A DNA stretch of 64,000 nt, from NCBI RefSeq assembly GCF_004363215.1, contig NZ_SNYS01000005.1:124001-188000 (forward strand), given 5' to 3'. Source of the stretch: Methanimicrococcus blatticola (GTDB taxonomy: Archaea > Halobacteriota > Methanosarcinia > Methanosarcinales > Methanosarcinaceae). The notes under the pieces are model-generated. The model was given only the letters and a program-made list of their open reading frames with translations, did no database searches and had not been told where the DNA came from. The translations under genes were made by a program, and so were the position numbers. Positions 1 to 8,051 of the stretch are shown in pieces. Position 1 is the stretch's first letter; each line of letters begins with the position of its first letter.

Positions 1-636
1 GCTTTGACGGATGCCGTGATTGAAGGCGAAGTCAAGGAAGCACAGAAATTAACGGCCGCGCTTTTGGAAAAAGGAACTGATCCGACCGGAATTGTCGTAG
101 ACGCGCTGATGCCGGGCATTCAAACCGTTTGTGAAATTTATGACAACGGTGACGCATTTGTTCCGGAAGTTCTATTGGCAAACGACGCGCTTGTCGCAGG
201 CGTTGCACTCTGCCAGGACCGGCTCGGTGACATCCCGTCTGCCGGCCGCGTGGCTTCTCTTGTGATTGAAGGTGATGTTCACGACATCGGCAAAAACATT
301 GTCGCAGCCATTCTTCGCGCCAACGGTTTTGAAGTCATTGACATGGGGCGCGACGTTTTAGTAGAAGACGTTGTCAACCTTGTCAAGAATGAAAAAATCG
401 ACTTGGTCACAGGCACATCCCTGATGAGCACGACCAAAGAAGGACTCAGAACGCTGGCAAAAGAAATTGCATTTTCAGGCGTTCCGGTTGCCTGCGGCGG
501 TGCTGCCGTTGACACTCACTTTACAGAATCATTCGACAACTCAATTTACGGCAAAAGCCCGCTTGACGCCGTGAAAATTGCTCAGGCAGTTGTTTCCGGC
601 AAGAATTGGGAAGAAGTGAGAAAGGAAGTGAAATAA
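1..636 (+). CDS. mtaC: Methyltransferase corrinoid protein, MtaC-like (5' partial)
   Basis: Corrinoid (B12) protein that carries the methyl group between a substrate methyltransferase and the CoM methylase in methylotrophic methanogenesis, in the cytoplasm. The reading frame is open to the left edge, so the start is missing; MtaC proteins are about 255 residues and about 211 are present. A helical cap domain comes first, then the cobalamin-binding Rossmann domain with GDVHDIGKN, whose His supplies the lower axial ligand, and a late CGG(A)AV loop. The phrases [14 protein letters not shown] and the C-terminal [14 protein letters not shown] region recall MtaC (methanol) more than MtbC or MttC (methylamines). 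The substrate assignment is inference from remembered sequences. No mtaB follows it; a terminator-like hairpin does. Confidence 0.75.
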   Translation, partial: ALTDAVIEGEVKEAQKLTAALLEKGTDPTGIVVDALMPGIQTVCEIYDNGDAFVPEVLLANDALVAGVALCQDRLGDIPSAGRVASLVIEGDVHDIGKNIVAAILRANGFEVIDMGRDVLVEDVVNLVKNEKIDLVTGTSLMSTTKEGLRTLAKEIAFSGVPVACGGAAVDTHFTESFDNSIYGKSPLDAVKIAQAVVSGKNWEEVRKEVK

Positions 637-753
637 AAGTGAAACAAAAATAAGATAGAATGAAAATCGGCAGACAGGAGCCGGAAGAAATAAAGAATTC
701 TAAAAGATTCAGGACTATAAATAAAAAACAACATTTTCAATCCAAAAAAAACG

Positions 754-800
754 AAACATCCGTTTTTCTGAAAATAAAACGGATGTTTACTCTTTTTTAT
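754..800 (+). terminator. Hairpin terminator after mtaC
   Basis: A 13-bp inverted repeat (AAACATCCGTTTT at 754-766, AAAACGGATGTTT at 776-788) is followed by a T-rich run. It lies about 120 bases after the corrinoid gene stop. Confidence 0.55.
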
Positions 801-855
801 CTTATTTAAAATGAAGAAATTCTTTTTAAAAATAAAAGAAACTTCGAATACGACC

Positions 856-1055
856 GCAATTTTCGATTTCATGAGCGAAGCGAATGAAATTGAAAAATGC
901 GGATTATTACCACGCCGTTGCCAACTCAGTTTTAGCCGAATCTTAATTGGAGTAAAATATCTCAGCTGTTGGAGTTTATTTGAACGGAGAGGTACGAATC
1001 TCCAACTCCTTCTTTCACTCGCTACGCTCGTGAAACGCGTCGTTGGAGGCGGTTG
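856..1055. repeat. Hairpin cluster related to the GCGAAGC islands
   Basis: No credible gene lies between 637 and 1328; a 98-codon frame over this stretch is best read as chance. An imperfect 45-base palindrome (856-900) has the apex GAGCGAAGCGAA. Next, GTTGGAG (968-974) and CTCCAAC (1000-1006) can pair, and CTCCAAC can also pair with a second GTTGGAG (1042-1048) around an inner TTTCAC/GTGAAA stem. The frame GTACGAATC ... hairpin ... GCGGTTG matches the four larger islands, but the stem sequences differ. Confidence 0.6.
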
Positions 1056-1116
1056 CTTTGATTTTTCGATTATTTATCAACTCAAAACATCTCTTTTTTC
1101 AAAATGAAATGAAAAA

Positions 1117-1179
1117 CGAATGCCGGTTAAATCATGAAAATTTCCTTCACTTTTTTGTTTTGGTTTTAACCGGCATTCG
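1117..1179. repeat. Perfect 15-bp stem hairpin
   Basis: CGAATGCCGGTTAAA (1117-1131) and TTTAACCGGCATTCG (1165-1179) are exact reverse complements separated by 33 bases. A shorter relative, GAACGCC ... GGCGTTC, lies at 7618-7659 in a similar AATGAAAAACGAA context. It could be a dispersed palindrome or an RNA 3' end structure. Confidence 0.5.
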
Positions 1180-1289
1180 GGTTTATCGAAAATTATTGAA
1201 AAACGATGTTTGGTTATTGAAATTTAAAAAACTAAAATGAACAATCAAAAAACAAAAATAAAAAAATAGAAAAGAAAAAACAAAAAGAT

Positions 1290-1313
1290 CAACGAAGAGT
1301 TATTTCTTCGTTG
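1290..1313 (-). terminator. Terminator of the membrane protein gene
   Basis: CAACGAAGA (1290-1298) and TCTTCGTTG (1305-1313) form a 9-bp stem just after the stop of the minus-strand gene at 1329. Read on the minus strand it is followed by a T-rich stretch. Confidence 0.6.
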
Positions 1314-1328
1314 AATTTTTGAATTGCT

Positions 1329-3032
1329 TTACGTCACCCATACAAATGATTGGACGATTTTGATTTGCGTTTCCGTGTCCAAGTAGGACAATTCTACGCG
1401 ATCTCCGACGTTGAGTAAAACAATGCGCGGATCAAGGTTTGCGGACATCGAATAATATGTTTGGTCGCCGCTGATCTTGATGTAATAGTTGGAATTGCCG
1501 TCAATTACCGCGATGCGGATATCTTCAACGGTTCCATTGACCTTTGTTTCATCAGACGGAATTTCAATACCGGTTGAACCGAGTTTTCTGACATAATCTT
1601 CTTCGGTTTGTTTGAGCGTTTCGCCCGTTCCGACAATCTGATACTGTTCCACGTTGACCATCGCGTATTGCTTGACAAGATTGGAATTGTCTTTCATCGC
1701 CATGAAATATGTCGGCTGACCGTGAACGTTTAAGAGCAGCGGGAAGGTGGAGACGTATCTCAAATGCTGAAGCGCGCCTTCTGCCGAATTCATAGCCGAA
1801 TATTCATGAGCGCCGGCAATCTGGTAATACTTGGATTCCTTGGTACGCTGATTGATCCAAACGAAACCGACATTGGATTCATCGCCGCCGACAGAAGTGA
1901 TACCGGTATACATGTAAACGTCATCATTCATCGCGAGATAATTGTAGCCGTCCGTTGTCATGGTAACGCTGCGCTGGCCGAAAATTGAATTTAAGAACCC
2001 GCCGCCGTAGGCACCGTAATAATCATATTGCTGAATCAAAAGTTCCGCGCGGTAAACATTGTCCACCCATCCCGGAATATCTTCAGGCGCGTAATATGCG
2101 TGCTCACCGGTCACGGCGTCCACCATCACAATGCCTTCAATATCAGCGCCACCGAACAATCCGATTCTTTTAACGACTTTTGGGCAGATCCAATACGGGT
2201 GACCGCCTTCATCAATCTCCATCACCGGTCTTTCAAACATGTATGTCGGATAATTAACGCGGATGTAACGGTCAATATTTCTGAAGAACAATTCGGATTG
2301 GGAATATTTGATGCCGTTGCCTTCGCCCATGCGGACAACCTGCGCTTCCTGCGTGACCATGTCAACGGTAATGTAAGCCGGAATGCCCTCGCCGACATTG
2401 TTAAACCATTTGAAGAAGTCGCCGTACAAAAGCGGCGTAATTCGGACAGGGCGTCCTTGGTAATTGATTTGCGTGTAATCCGTCGCCACCTCGAACTGCG
2501 ATACCATGTCCGCCAGATCACCCATTTTCCTATCGCCGAGACGCTGAGCGGAAGCGCGGTCAAGCCACGGAATTTGGTCAAAAGAAAGTTCATCGATGTC
2601 TTCTTCGAAATTTCCGGTTTCAATATCAATAAGCTTGGTATAAGAATCCGCGTAAAAAATCGGACTTGAAATGACCGTTCCGACAATCACAATCGCGAAG
2701 AGAAGACCCGCGATGTAAAGCGGTGTTTTTTGACGGGATTGTGTTCTTTTGGCAAGATAAGGATCATTTTCAACATTTGAATAATCATTGTCTGACTCGG
2801 TCGTGAAAATCACGCGGCCGTTTTCATCAACGGTGCGCTTGACATTCATATTCGGCATGCCGAGAAGCGTGTAAATTGCGAAGTAAGCAATGACGATCGT
2901 AATTAAAAAGAAATAAAAGTCAGTTGAACGAAGGTTCAGCGCGGGCAGAGTGAAATAAAAAGAAAACGCCGCAACAATTACCGTCAAGATCAAGCTGACA
3001 AGAATTCGTGTCTGCTGATTCATCTTTTTCAT
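1329..3032 (-). CDS. Large membrane-anchored protein of unknown function
   Basis: A 567-residue protein. Two hydrophobic segments (about residues 10-35 and 38-60) are followed by a charged linker, a third membrane span (about 103-125) and a large domain of about 430 residues that is probably extracytoplasmic. That domain is rich in aromatic residues and contains WICPKV, IGLFGG, DAVTGE and NSIFGQ. I recall similar proteins of about 550 residues in gut clostridia, sometimes auto-named as Tat-signal proteins; none to my knowledge has a known role. It stands alone, with a terminator downstream. Its function is unknown and lateral acquisition from Firmicutes is inference. Confidence 0.8.
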   Translation of the reverse strand: MKKMNQQTRILVSLILTVIVAAFSFYFTLPALNLRSTDFYFFLITIVIAYFAIYTLLGMPNMNVKRTVDENGRVIFTTESDNDYSNVENDPYLAKRTQSRQKTPLYIAGLLFAIVIVGTVISSPIFYADSYTKLIDIETGNFEEDIDELSFDQIPWLDRASAQRLGDRKMGDLADMVSQFEVATDYTQINYQGRPVRITPLLYGDFFKWFNNVGEGIPAYITVDMVTQEAQVVRMGEGNGIKYSQSELFFRNIDRYIRVNYPTYMFERPVMEIDEGGHPYWICPKVVKRIGLFGGADIEGIVMVDAVTGEHAYYAPEDIPGWVDNVYRAELLIQQYDYYGAYGGGFLNSIFGQRSVTMTTDGYNYLAMNDDVYMYTGITSVGGDESNVGFVWINQRTKESKYYQIAGAHEYSAMNSAEGALQHLRYVSTFPLLLNVHGQPTYFMAMKDNSNLVKQYAMVNVEQYQIVGTGETLKQTEEDYVRKLGSTGIEIPSDETKVNGTVEDIRIAVIDGNSNYYIKISGDQTYYSMSANLDPRIVLLNVGDRVELSYLDTETQIKIVQSFVWVT

Positions 3033-3126
3033 AATTTGTACTCCGATTCTGTAATCGATATGGAAATCGAATGAATAAAGGAAGTTAGTTACAGATATAC
3101 GCTGTTATACTTCGGATATAATAAAA

Positions 3127-3306
3127 ATGAATGCTTTGGAATACGTGAATGCTGATTTGCCGTTAGTTAATTTACCATTAGCGGATTTTCCATTAGTTGA
3201 TTTGCCATTAGTTGATTTGCCATTAGTTGATTTGCCATTAGTTGATTTGTCATTAGCTGATTTGTCATTAGCTGATTTGTCATTACATTGTCATCATTGT
3301 CATTAG
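3127..3306 (+). CDS. Candidate 59-residue pentad-repeat mini-protein
   Basis: An ATG at 3127 opens a frame in which nine exact 15-bp units are translated as nine five-residue repeats of the form (A/V)(D/N)(L/F)(P/S)L. They are preceded by eight residues and followed by HCHHCH and a TAG stop. The pattern fits the pentapeptide-repeat consensus A(D/N)LXX, and the His/Cys tail could bind metal. There is no clear ribosome site, but TATA-like sequence lies just upstream. It could equally be a non-coding minisatellite whose unit happens to be a multiple of three. No function is claimed. Confidence 0.35.
   Translation: MNALEYVNADLPLVNLPLADFPLVDLPLVDLPLVDLPLVDLSLADLSLADLSLHCHHCH
3151..3285. repeat. 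15-bp tandem repeat, nine copies
   Basis: Consensus GTTGATTTGCCATTA. The middle copies are identical and the outer ones diverge. The array is exactly nine units long and stays in frame with the ATG at 3127. Apart from this array, the stretch 3033-3513 holds only TATA-like AT-rich sequence. Confidence 0.95.
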
Positions 3307-3513
3307 AATTTGGAGATTTCAAGCGTATTATTTAGATATATAACCGTATTGCATTGAGTTTTAATACGAAAATGAAGTAATATTTTCGTGAGGACGAATG
3401 TCTTTAATTTGCGGTTTTCCGTGGAATTGGAAATGTTGTCCCGATTTGGATTTCCATAGAAATCCGACTACTGTTATACTATTATTAATGAAAACGAATT
3501 GAGCTGATACAAG

Positions 3514-4644
3514 ATGCGCGCCTCTCAACGATCAAATTCCAAAAAGAATTTTGATGATAATCCTTATTTTGAAGGTTCGGGCACCGAATTCGCCCGCGAG
3601 GTTGTTTTAAAACCGGCAGGGTATCCTCTCATCGGCCTCATAGATGATGATCCGTTCATTGATGACACGGATTTGTTTGAGGCCTACATCCGCGATCAGT
3701 GGGAAGGATGGGAAGTCGAGACCGGTATGTATCTTTTCGACCGCGAATTGTTCAAAGGATTCGCTTACCGTGTCGTCTCGGTCGAACCTGAAGGATTTGC
3801 AATCGGCCCCGAAACGAAAGTGCTGATTGCGCCCTCGACCGCAAAGCCCGAATTTGTTGAAAACGCCCCGAAGACATGCATTTCGTTTGATGAAATCATC
3901 GGGCAAAATGCGGCAAAAAAGAAATGCCGTTTGATTGAAAAATATCTGGCAGAACCGGAAACATTCGGCAAATGGGCACCGCGAAATGTTTTGTTCCACG
4001 GCCCGTCCGGAACCGGCAAAACGATGCTTGCCAAAGCACTCGCCTGCAAGGCGGATGTTCCGCTGATTCCCGTGAAAGCGACGCAGCTGATCGGCGAATT
4101 TGTCGGCGAAGGCGCGCGCCAGATTCATGATTTATACGAGCGTGCTGAAGAAATGGCGCCGTGTATCATTTTCATTGATGAAATTGACGCGATTGCGCTT
4201 GACCGCAAATTCCAGGAACTGCGCGGCGACGTTGTTGAAATCGTTAACGCGCTCATCACCGAAATGGACGGATTGTCGGAACGCACCGGCGTGTGTACAA
4301 TCGGATCCACCAACAGAATCCAATCGCTGGACTCTGCTGTCAGAAGTCGCTTTGAAGAAGAAATCGGATTCATTCTGCCCAACGCGGATGAAGTCGAGCA
4401 GATTCTTCAAACCAATTTGGAAACATTCCCGCTGCCTGTCGACCCGACGTTCAGCGTGAAGCGTTTTGCCAAAGAAGCGACCGGATTTTCCGGCAGAGAT
4501 TTGGTTCACAAAGTTCTCAAAACCGCCCTTCACCGCGCAATTATTGAAGATGAAAAATACGTGAAAACGGAATATTTCACAAACGCGCTTGGCGAATTGA
4601 AAAAGAACGGATCCGGTGACGACTGCCAGCAATTCTACGCCTGA
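3514..4644 (+). CDS. AAA family ATPase, single AAA module
   Basis: A cytoplasmic ATP-driven remodelling enzyme of 376 residues. The N-terminal region (about 1-125) is acidic and probably a substrate-binding domain. The AAA module follows, with Walker A GPSGTGKT at 163-170, Walker B IIFIDEID, a sensor-1 region ending STNR, an arginine-finger region (SAVRSRFEEE) and the C-terminal helical lid with GFSGRDLV. The motor resembles the CDC48/FtsH/PAN class, but there is only one AAA domain and neither a protease domain nor a PAN coiled coil. Such stand-alone AAA proteins occur in Methanosarcina. The substrate is unknown. Confidence 0.85.
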   Translation: MRASQRSNSKKNFDDNPYFEGSGTEFAREVVLKPAGYPLIGLIDDDPFIDDTDLFEAYIRDQWEGWEVETGMYLFDRELFKGFAYRVVSVEPEGFAIGPETKVLIAPSTAKPEFVENAPKTCISFDEIIGQNAAKKKCRLIEKYLAEPETFGKWAPRNVLFHGPSGTGKTMLAKALACKADVPLIPVKATQLIGEFVGEGARQIHDLYERAEEMAPCIIFIDEIDAIALDRKFQELRGDVVEIVNALITEMDGLSERTGVCTIGSTNRIQSLDSAVRSRFEEEIGFILPNADEVEQILQTNLETFPLPVDPTFSVKRFAKEATGFSGRDLVHKVLKTALHRAIIEDEKYVKTEYFTNALGELKKNGSGDDCQQFYA

Positions 4645-4692
4645 GGGGCGCAGATAAATCTGACCGTCATTCTTTTTATTTCGGAATTTGTT

Positions 4693-4746
4693 ATATTATG
4701 AAAATTTGTCATATTTATGAAAATTGCCATATTTATGAAAATTGTC
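4693..4746. repeat. 18-bp tandem repeat, three copies
   Basis: Near-identical units of ATATTTATGAAAATTGTC lie between the AAA ATPase and the next small gene. Confidence 0.85.
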
Positions 4747-4796
4747 ATATAAGATTTATCAGATAATGAATTATCAAAAAACAAAAAGGAATTATT

Positions 4797-5072
4797 ATGG
4801 AAGCTGATGTTGAAATATTAGAAACGGACCGCTTTGACTGCCAAGTCGTCAACGTGATTAAAACCATGACGTACCAAGGCATAACAATCGAAGAACCGCT
4901 CTCCAAAGGCCGCGTTTACTTCGGCAAAGTTCCGGCGGACATTGACATTGAAGTCGGCGACGTGCTGTTCATCGGCGCAAAACCGCTCGGCGAAGAAAAG
5001 AATCAGGGCAGCATGGAAGTCTATCTTTATGACGAAGAAGACAACCGATTGGACTGGACTTTGATTTACTGA
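4797..5072 (+). CDS. Small acidic protein of unknown function
   Basis: A 91-residue protein preceded by AAAAGGA nine bases before the ATG. It is acidic, with no membrane segment and no cysteine pair. Alternating hydrophobic stretches (VYFGKV, VGDVLFIGA, MEVYLYD) suggest a small beta-rich, perhaps OB-like fold. I do not recognise a family. Codon use matches neighbouring core genes. It follows the AAA ATPase after 152 bases that contain a tandem repeat, so co-transcription is uncertain. Confidence 0.65.
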   Translation: MEADVEILETDRFDCQVVNVIKTMTYQGITIEEPLSKGRVYFGKVPADIDIEVGDVLFIGAKPLGEEKNQGSMEVYLYDEEDNRLDWTLIY

Positions 5073-5190
5073 TTTTTTATTTTTCTTTCTTCATTCTTTT
5101 TCACTTTTATTTTTTCGTTTTTTATTTTCATTCTTCATTGAAGACTTTCTTTTTAAATTTTTAAAACCCGATAGGTGAATTTATATTTTT

Positions 5191-5589
5191 GAAAACCGGT
5201 GCGGCTCGCGCGGCGGCGAGCACAGCGGCTGGGCGGCGGCAGGATGCAAACAGTAAGGTAGCAGCAACAATGCAAACAGTAAGGTAACAGTGCCACGTTC
5301 GCGCAAGCGAACGGATGTGATAAAAGAGAGCAGATGCAAGCAGCAACGCAGACCCAAGCAACAACGCAGACCCAAACAACAACACAGACCCAAGCAACAA
5401 CGCAGACCCAAACAACAACGCAGACCCAAGCAGCAACGCAGACCCAAGCAGCCGAACAAATGCTGACAAAATGATTTTCCTGAAAAACCATGTTTTATTT
5501 TTGCTGTATCGGCCGGGTACGAATCCGCAAATTTCCGATTCCTCACTCAGCTTCGCTTCGCTCGGAATCGAAAATTAGCGGGCGGTTGT
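5191..5589. repeat. GCGAAGC hairpin island 1
   Basis: The region between the gene at 4797 and homoaconitase holds a compound repeat. In order it has a terminus GGTGCGGCTCGCGCGG, two copies of a unit with AAACAGTAAGGTARCAG, the hairpin GTTCGCGCAAGCGAAC (5297-5312; a 6-bp stem closing a GCAA loop), a 7 x 18-bp array (5331-5456), a conserved stretch with GCTGTATCGGC and GTACGAATCCG, and a long hairpin (5526-5580) capped by CTTCGCTTCG, ending GCGGGCGGTTG. Open frames across it encode only low-complexity Leu/Cys-rich sequence and are rejected. Confidence 0.9.
5331..5456. repeat. 18-bp tandem repeat, seven copies
   Basis: Consensus CAGACCCAAGCAACAACG, with a G/A difference alternating between neighbouring units. 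It is the minisatellite block of island 1. Confidence 0.95.
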
Positions 5590-5685
5590 TTTGGATTTTC
5601 GTTGAGATTTTGAAAACCTGAATCCGAAATCAAAAGAAGATAAGAAAGAAAAGAAATTGAAAAAAACGAAAAGAAATTGATTGAA

Positions 5686-6930
5686 TCAGAGATATTCTCT
5701 CGGATCAACAATTTCTCCTTTGATTGCTGCTGCCGCGACGCTTGCGGGCGATGCCAGATAAATGAATCCGCCTTTGCCCATTCTGCCTTTGAAGTTGCGG
5801 TTGGCGGTTGAGATGCAATTTTCGCCTTCGGCAATAATTCCCTGATGCGCGCCGAGACACGGACCGCAGCCGGGGGTGATGAAACTGACGCCTGCTTTGA
5901 GGAGGGTTTCATAAATGCCGGTTTGAACGGCTTCTAAGAGAATTGTTCTTGACGCGGGCGCGGCGATTGTTCGGACGGTGACCTTTTTGCCTTTTAAGAT
6001 GTCGGCGGCAATTGCCAAGTCTTCTAAACGGCCGTTGGTGCAAGTTCCGAGAAATGCCTGATCAATGTGCGTTCCGGCAACTTTGCCGACGGGAACGACG
6101 TTGTCCACTTCATGCGGGCAGGCAATCTGGGGTTCGATGTCGTCGGCGTGATAATTGACTTCCTTGCAATAAGTTGCGTCAGCATCCGCATAAATCGGTT
6201 CAAAATCGGCTTGTGAGCGGTTTTCCAAATATTCAAATGTTTTCTTATCCGGCGGGACAATGCCGGCTTTTGCGCCCATCTCAATTGCCATATTACAAAG
6301 CGTCATTCGGCCGGAAATCGAGAGATCCGTAATCGCGTCGCCGTAAAATTCAACGGCTTTATAGGTGGCACCGGCAATTCCGGTTTTGCCGATCAGGTAA
6401 AGCGTCAGGTCTTTGGCATAAACGCCTTTACCCAATTTACCGTCCACGGTCATTTTGATGGTTTCAGGCACTTTGAACCAAAGCTTCCCGGTTGCGAAAA
6501 TTTCAGACATATCGGTTGCACCGACGCCTGTTCCGAATGCGCCGAACGCACCGTAAGTACAAGAATGAGAGTCGGCGCCGACAATTAATTTGCCGGGCAT
6601 TGCAAATCCCTGCTCAGGCAGAACCTGATGACAGATTCCCTCGCCGCCTTCATAAAAATGAGAAATGTTCTGCTCTTTCACCCATTCTCGGATATCCTTT
6701 TGCAAACCGGCGGCGACATCTGTGCTTGCCGGAATGAGATGGTCAAACGGAATCACAATTCGATTAGCGTCCCAAACTTTTTGTGCGCCCATTTCCCTGA
6801 AAGATTTGACGGCTAAAATGCTCGTTCCGTCATGCGCCATTGCATAATCCACATTTGCCGAAACAAAATCATTCGCTTTCACGTCGATTCCGGCCGCGCG
6901 GCTGAAAATATTTTCACTGATTGTTCCCAT
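5686..6930 (-). CDS. aksD: Homoaconitase / isopropylmalate dehydratase large subunit
   Basis: An iron-sulfur dehydratase-hydratase of 414 residues. Family signatures include [39 protein letters not shown] (shown as two adjoining parts in the family pattern), and the [4Fe-4S] cysteines in LGTCTNGR and [11 protein letters not shown]. The start was set at the Met of MGTISENIF because the nine residues upstream do not fit the family. The small subunit at 9673 carries the YLRT loop known from the methanogen homoaconitase, so a role in 2-oxosuberate synthesis for coenzyme B (AksDE) is favoured over leucine synthesis; dual use is possible. It lies apart from aksE and aksF, with four unrelated genes between. 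Confidence 0.85.
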   Translation of the reverse strand: MGTISENIFSRAAGIDVKANDFVSANVDYAMAHDGTSILAVKSFREMGAQKVWDANRIVIPFDHLIPASTDVAAGLQKDIREWVKEQNISHFYEGGEGICHQVLPEQGFAMPGKLIVGADSHSCTYGAFGAFGTGVGATDMSEIFATGKLWFKVPETIKMTVDGKLGKGVYAKDLTLYLIGKTGIAGATYKAVEFYGDAITDLSISGRMTLCNMAIEMGAKAGIVPPDKKTFEYLENRSQADFEPIYADADATYCKEVNYHADDIEPQIACPHEVDNVVPVGKVAGTHIDQAFLGTCTNGRLEDLAIAADILKGKKVTVRTIAAPASRTILLEAVQTGIYETLLKAGVSFITPGCGPCLGAHQGIIAEGENCISTANRNFKGRMGKGGFIYLASPASVAAAAIKGEIVDPREYL

Positions 6931-7080
6931 AAAAATGCCTTTTGTTTTTGAATTCAAATTGACGGTTAAAATTTATTTTTCGTTTATTTCGTTTAATTTC
7001 TATGCTTTCGTCATCAAATCAATAAAAAAGTATTGTTGATTCGGCTTCAAAATTAGATATATAAAATAGATATGAAAAAG

Positions 7081-7140
7081 AAAGATAAAAAGAAAGATAA
7101 AAAGAAAGATAAAAAGAAAGATAAAAAGAAAGATAAAAAG
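7081..7140. repeat. 12-bp tandem repeat, five copies
   Basis: Five exact copies of AAAGATAAAAAG upstream of the SdpI-like gene. Confidence 0.95.
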
Positions 7141-7184
7141 AGATAAAAGAAGGAATTTATAGAAAAAGCGCATTGAGACCGCGT

Positions 7185-7586
7185 ATGAACTTTCTTTATA
7201 TTATAACGATCTTTCTCCTCCCCGTAATGATGATCGGGATGGGATTTTTATGGCGCAAAAACGGCCCGAAGCAAATAAACAGCCTTTACGGATATCGGAC
7301 AACGCAATCAATGACAAGCCGCGAAACCTGGGATTTCGCGCACATTTACGCCGGGAAAATTTATCTTCGGACGGGAATCGTCTTCTTCATTTTAACGCTG
7401 TTAATATGCATTTACTTTTGGTCAGCCGATGATGATACCGCAGGAATTGTCAGCGTTATTGTCATGACGATTCAGCTGATCATTTTTATTTTAACTATTC
7501 CGATAACGGAATCCGCGTTGAAGAAGAATTTTGATAAAAACGGCAAAAGAAACCCGGAAAATCATTTGAAAAATAATTCAAAATGA
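7185..7586 (+). CDS. SdpI-family membrane protein
   Basis: An integral membrane protein of 133 residues with three hydrophobic spans (about 2-20, 65-85 and 93-112). The sequence YGYRTTQSMTSRETW matches the SdpI signature (Y-G-Y-R-T-x-x-S-x-x-x-x-x-x-W) of the Bacillus immunity/sensor protein family. I chose the ATG at 7185 over a TTG twelve bases earlier because the extra residues do not fit the family. It lies upstream of an XRE regulator and a second membrane protein on the same strand, a grouping common in Firmicutes. The archaeal function is unknown. Confidence 0.75.
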   Translation: MNFLYIITIFLLPVMMIGMGFLWRKNGPKQINSLYGYRTTQSMTSRETWDFAHIYAGKIYLRTGIVFFILTLLICIYFWSADDDTAGIVSVIVMTIQLIIFILTIPITESALKKNFDKNGKRNPENHLKNNSK

Positions 7587-7752
7587 AACATCCATTTTTT
7601 TCAATAGAATGAAAAACGAACGCCCCTTTTCTCTTCTTTTTTCAATAAAACCGGCGTTCAGGCTTTTAAATTTTCATTAAACCGATGTTTACTTCTTAAT
7701 TGATTCTCAAGACTTTTAAAACAAAGTTGATTTCGAAAACAAATTAAAAAAG

Positions 7753-7799
7753 TATATATATTTGGAAAGCTAACTTTCCTTTTGTAAAGTATACTTTCC
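7753..7799 (+). promoter_or_regulatory. TATA box and two 16-bp operator palindromes
   Basis: TATATATAT (7753-7761) is followed at once by GGAAAGCTAACTTTCC (7764-7779) and GTAAAGTATACTTTCC (7784-7799). Both are near-perfect inverted repeats, with centres 20 bp apart, about two helical turns. They cover the expected transcription start, as an autorepressor site would. The XRE gene follows at 7845. Confidence 0.7.
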
Positions 7800-7844
7800 A
7801 TATATTTCAAAACAATTTCCTGAATCAAAACCGGGAGAAAGAAA

Positions 7845-8051
7845 ATGAAAAACAGATTAGAAGAGCTTCGAAAACAAAAAGGAATTAATCAAGAAGAACT
7901 CGCGGCCGCTTTGGAAGTTTCCAGGCAGACCATCGGCTCCCTTGAAAACGGACGCTATAATCCGTCCATTATCCTCGCGTTTAAAATTGCGCAGTATTTT
8001 GAAACGGATATTGAAAGCGTCTTCATTTATGAGGAGGAAAAAAATGACTGA
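7845..8051 (+). CDS. XRE-family transcriptional regulator
   Basis: A 68-residue Cro/C1-type DNA-binding protein that is essentially one helix-turn-helix domain. LEELRKQKGINQEELAAAL and VSRQTIGSLENGRYNPS are the typical five-helix features, with the recognition helix at about residues 26-38. This compact type normally represses its own operon. The two palindromes over its promoter are the likely targets. The stop overlaps the start of the next gene by eight bases, indicating translational coupling. Ligand and regulon are unknown. Confidence 0.9.
   Translation: MKNRLEELRKQKGINQEELAAALEVSRQTIGSLENGRYNPSIILAFKIAQYFETDIESVFIYEEEKND

Noticed and set aside
811-1107. A 98-codon plus-strand ORF after mtaC
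   Set aside because: It runs straight through the hairpin cluster, and its sequence is determined by inverted repeats.
3151-3285. CRISPR array
   Set aside because: The units are directly adjacent with no spacers. The same applies to all other tandem arrays in the window.
5297-5312. tRNA or rRNA fragment at the GTTCGC hairpins
   Set aside because: The GTTCGCGCAAGCGAAC stem recalls a T-arm, but no cloverleaf, anticodon arm or CCA-type acceptor stem can be drawn around any of the copies.
5153-5546. Three overlapping minus-strand ORFs of 102-121 codons
   Set aside because: They translate a minisatellite into repeats such as LLGSALLFGSA or CCLGLR. All frames stay open because the repeat lacks stops; no ribosome site or normal codon use.
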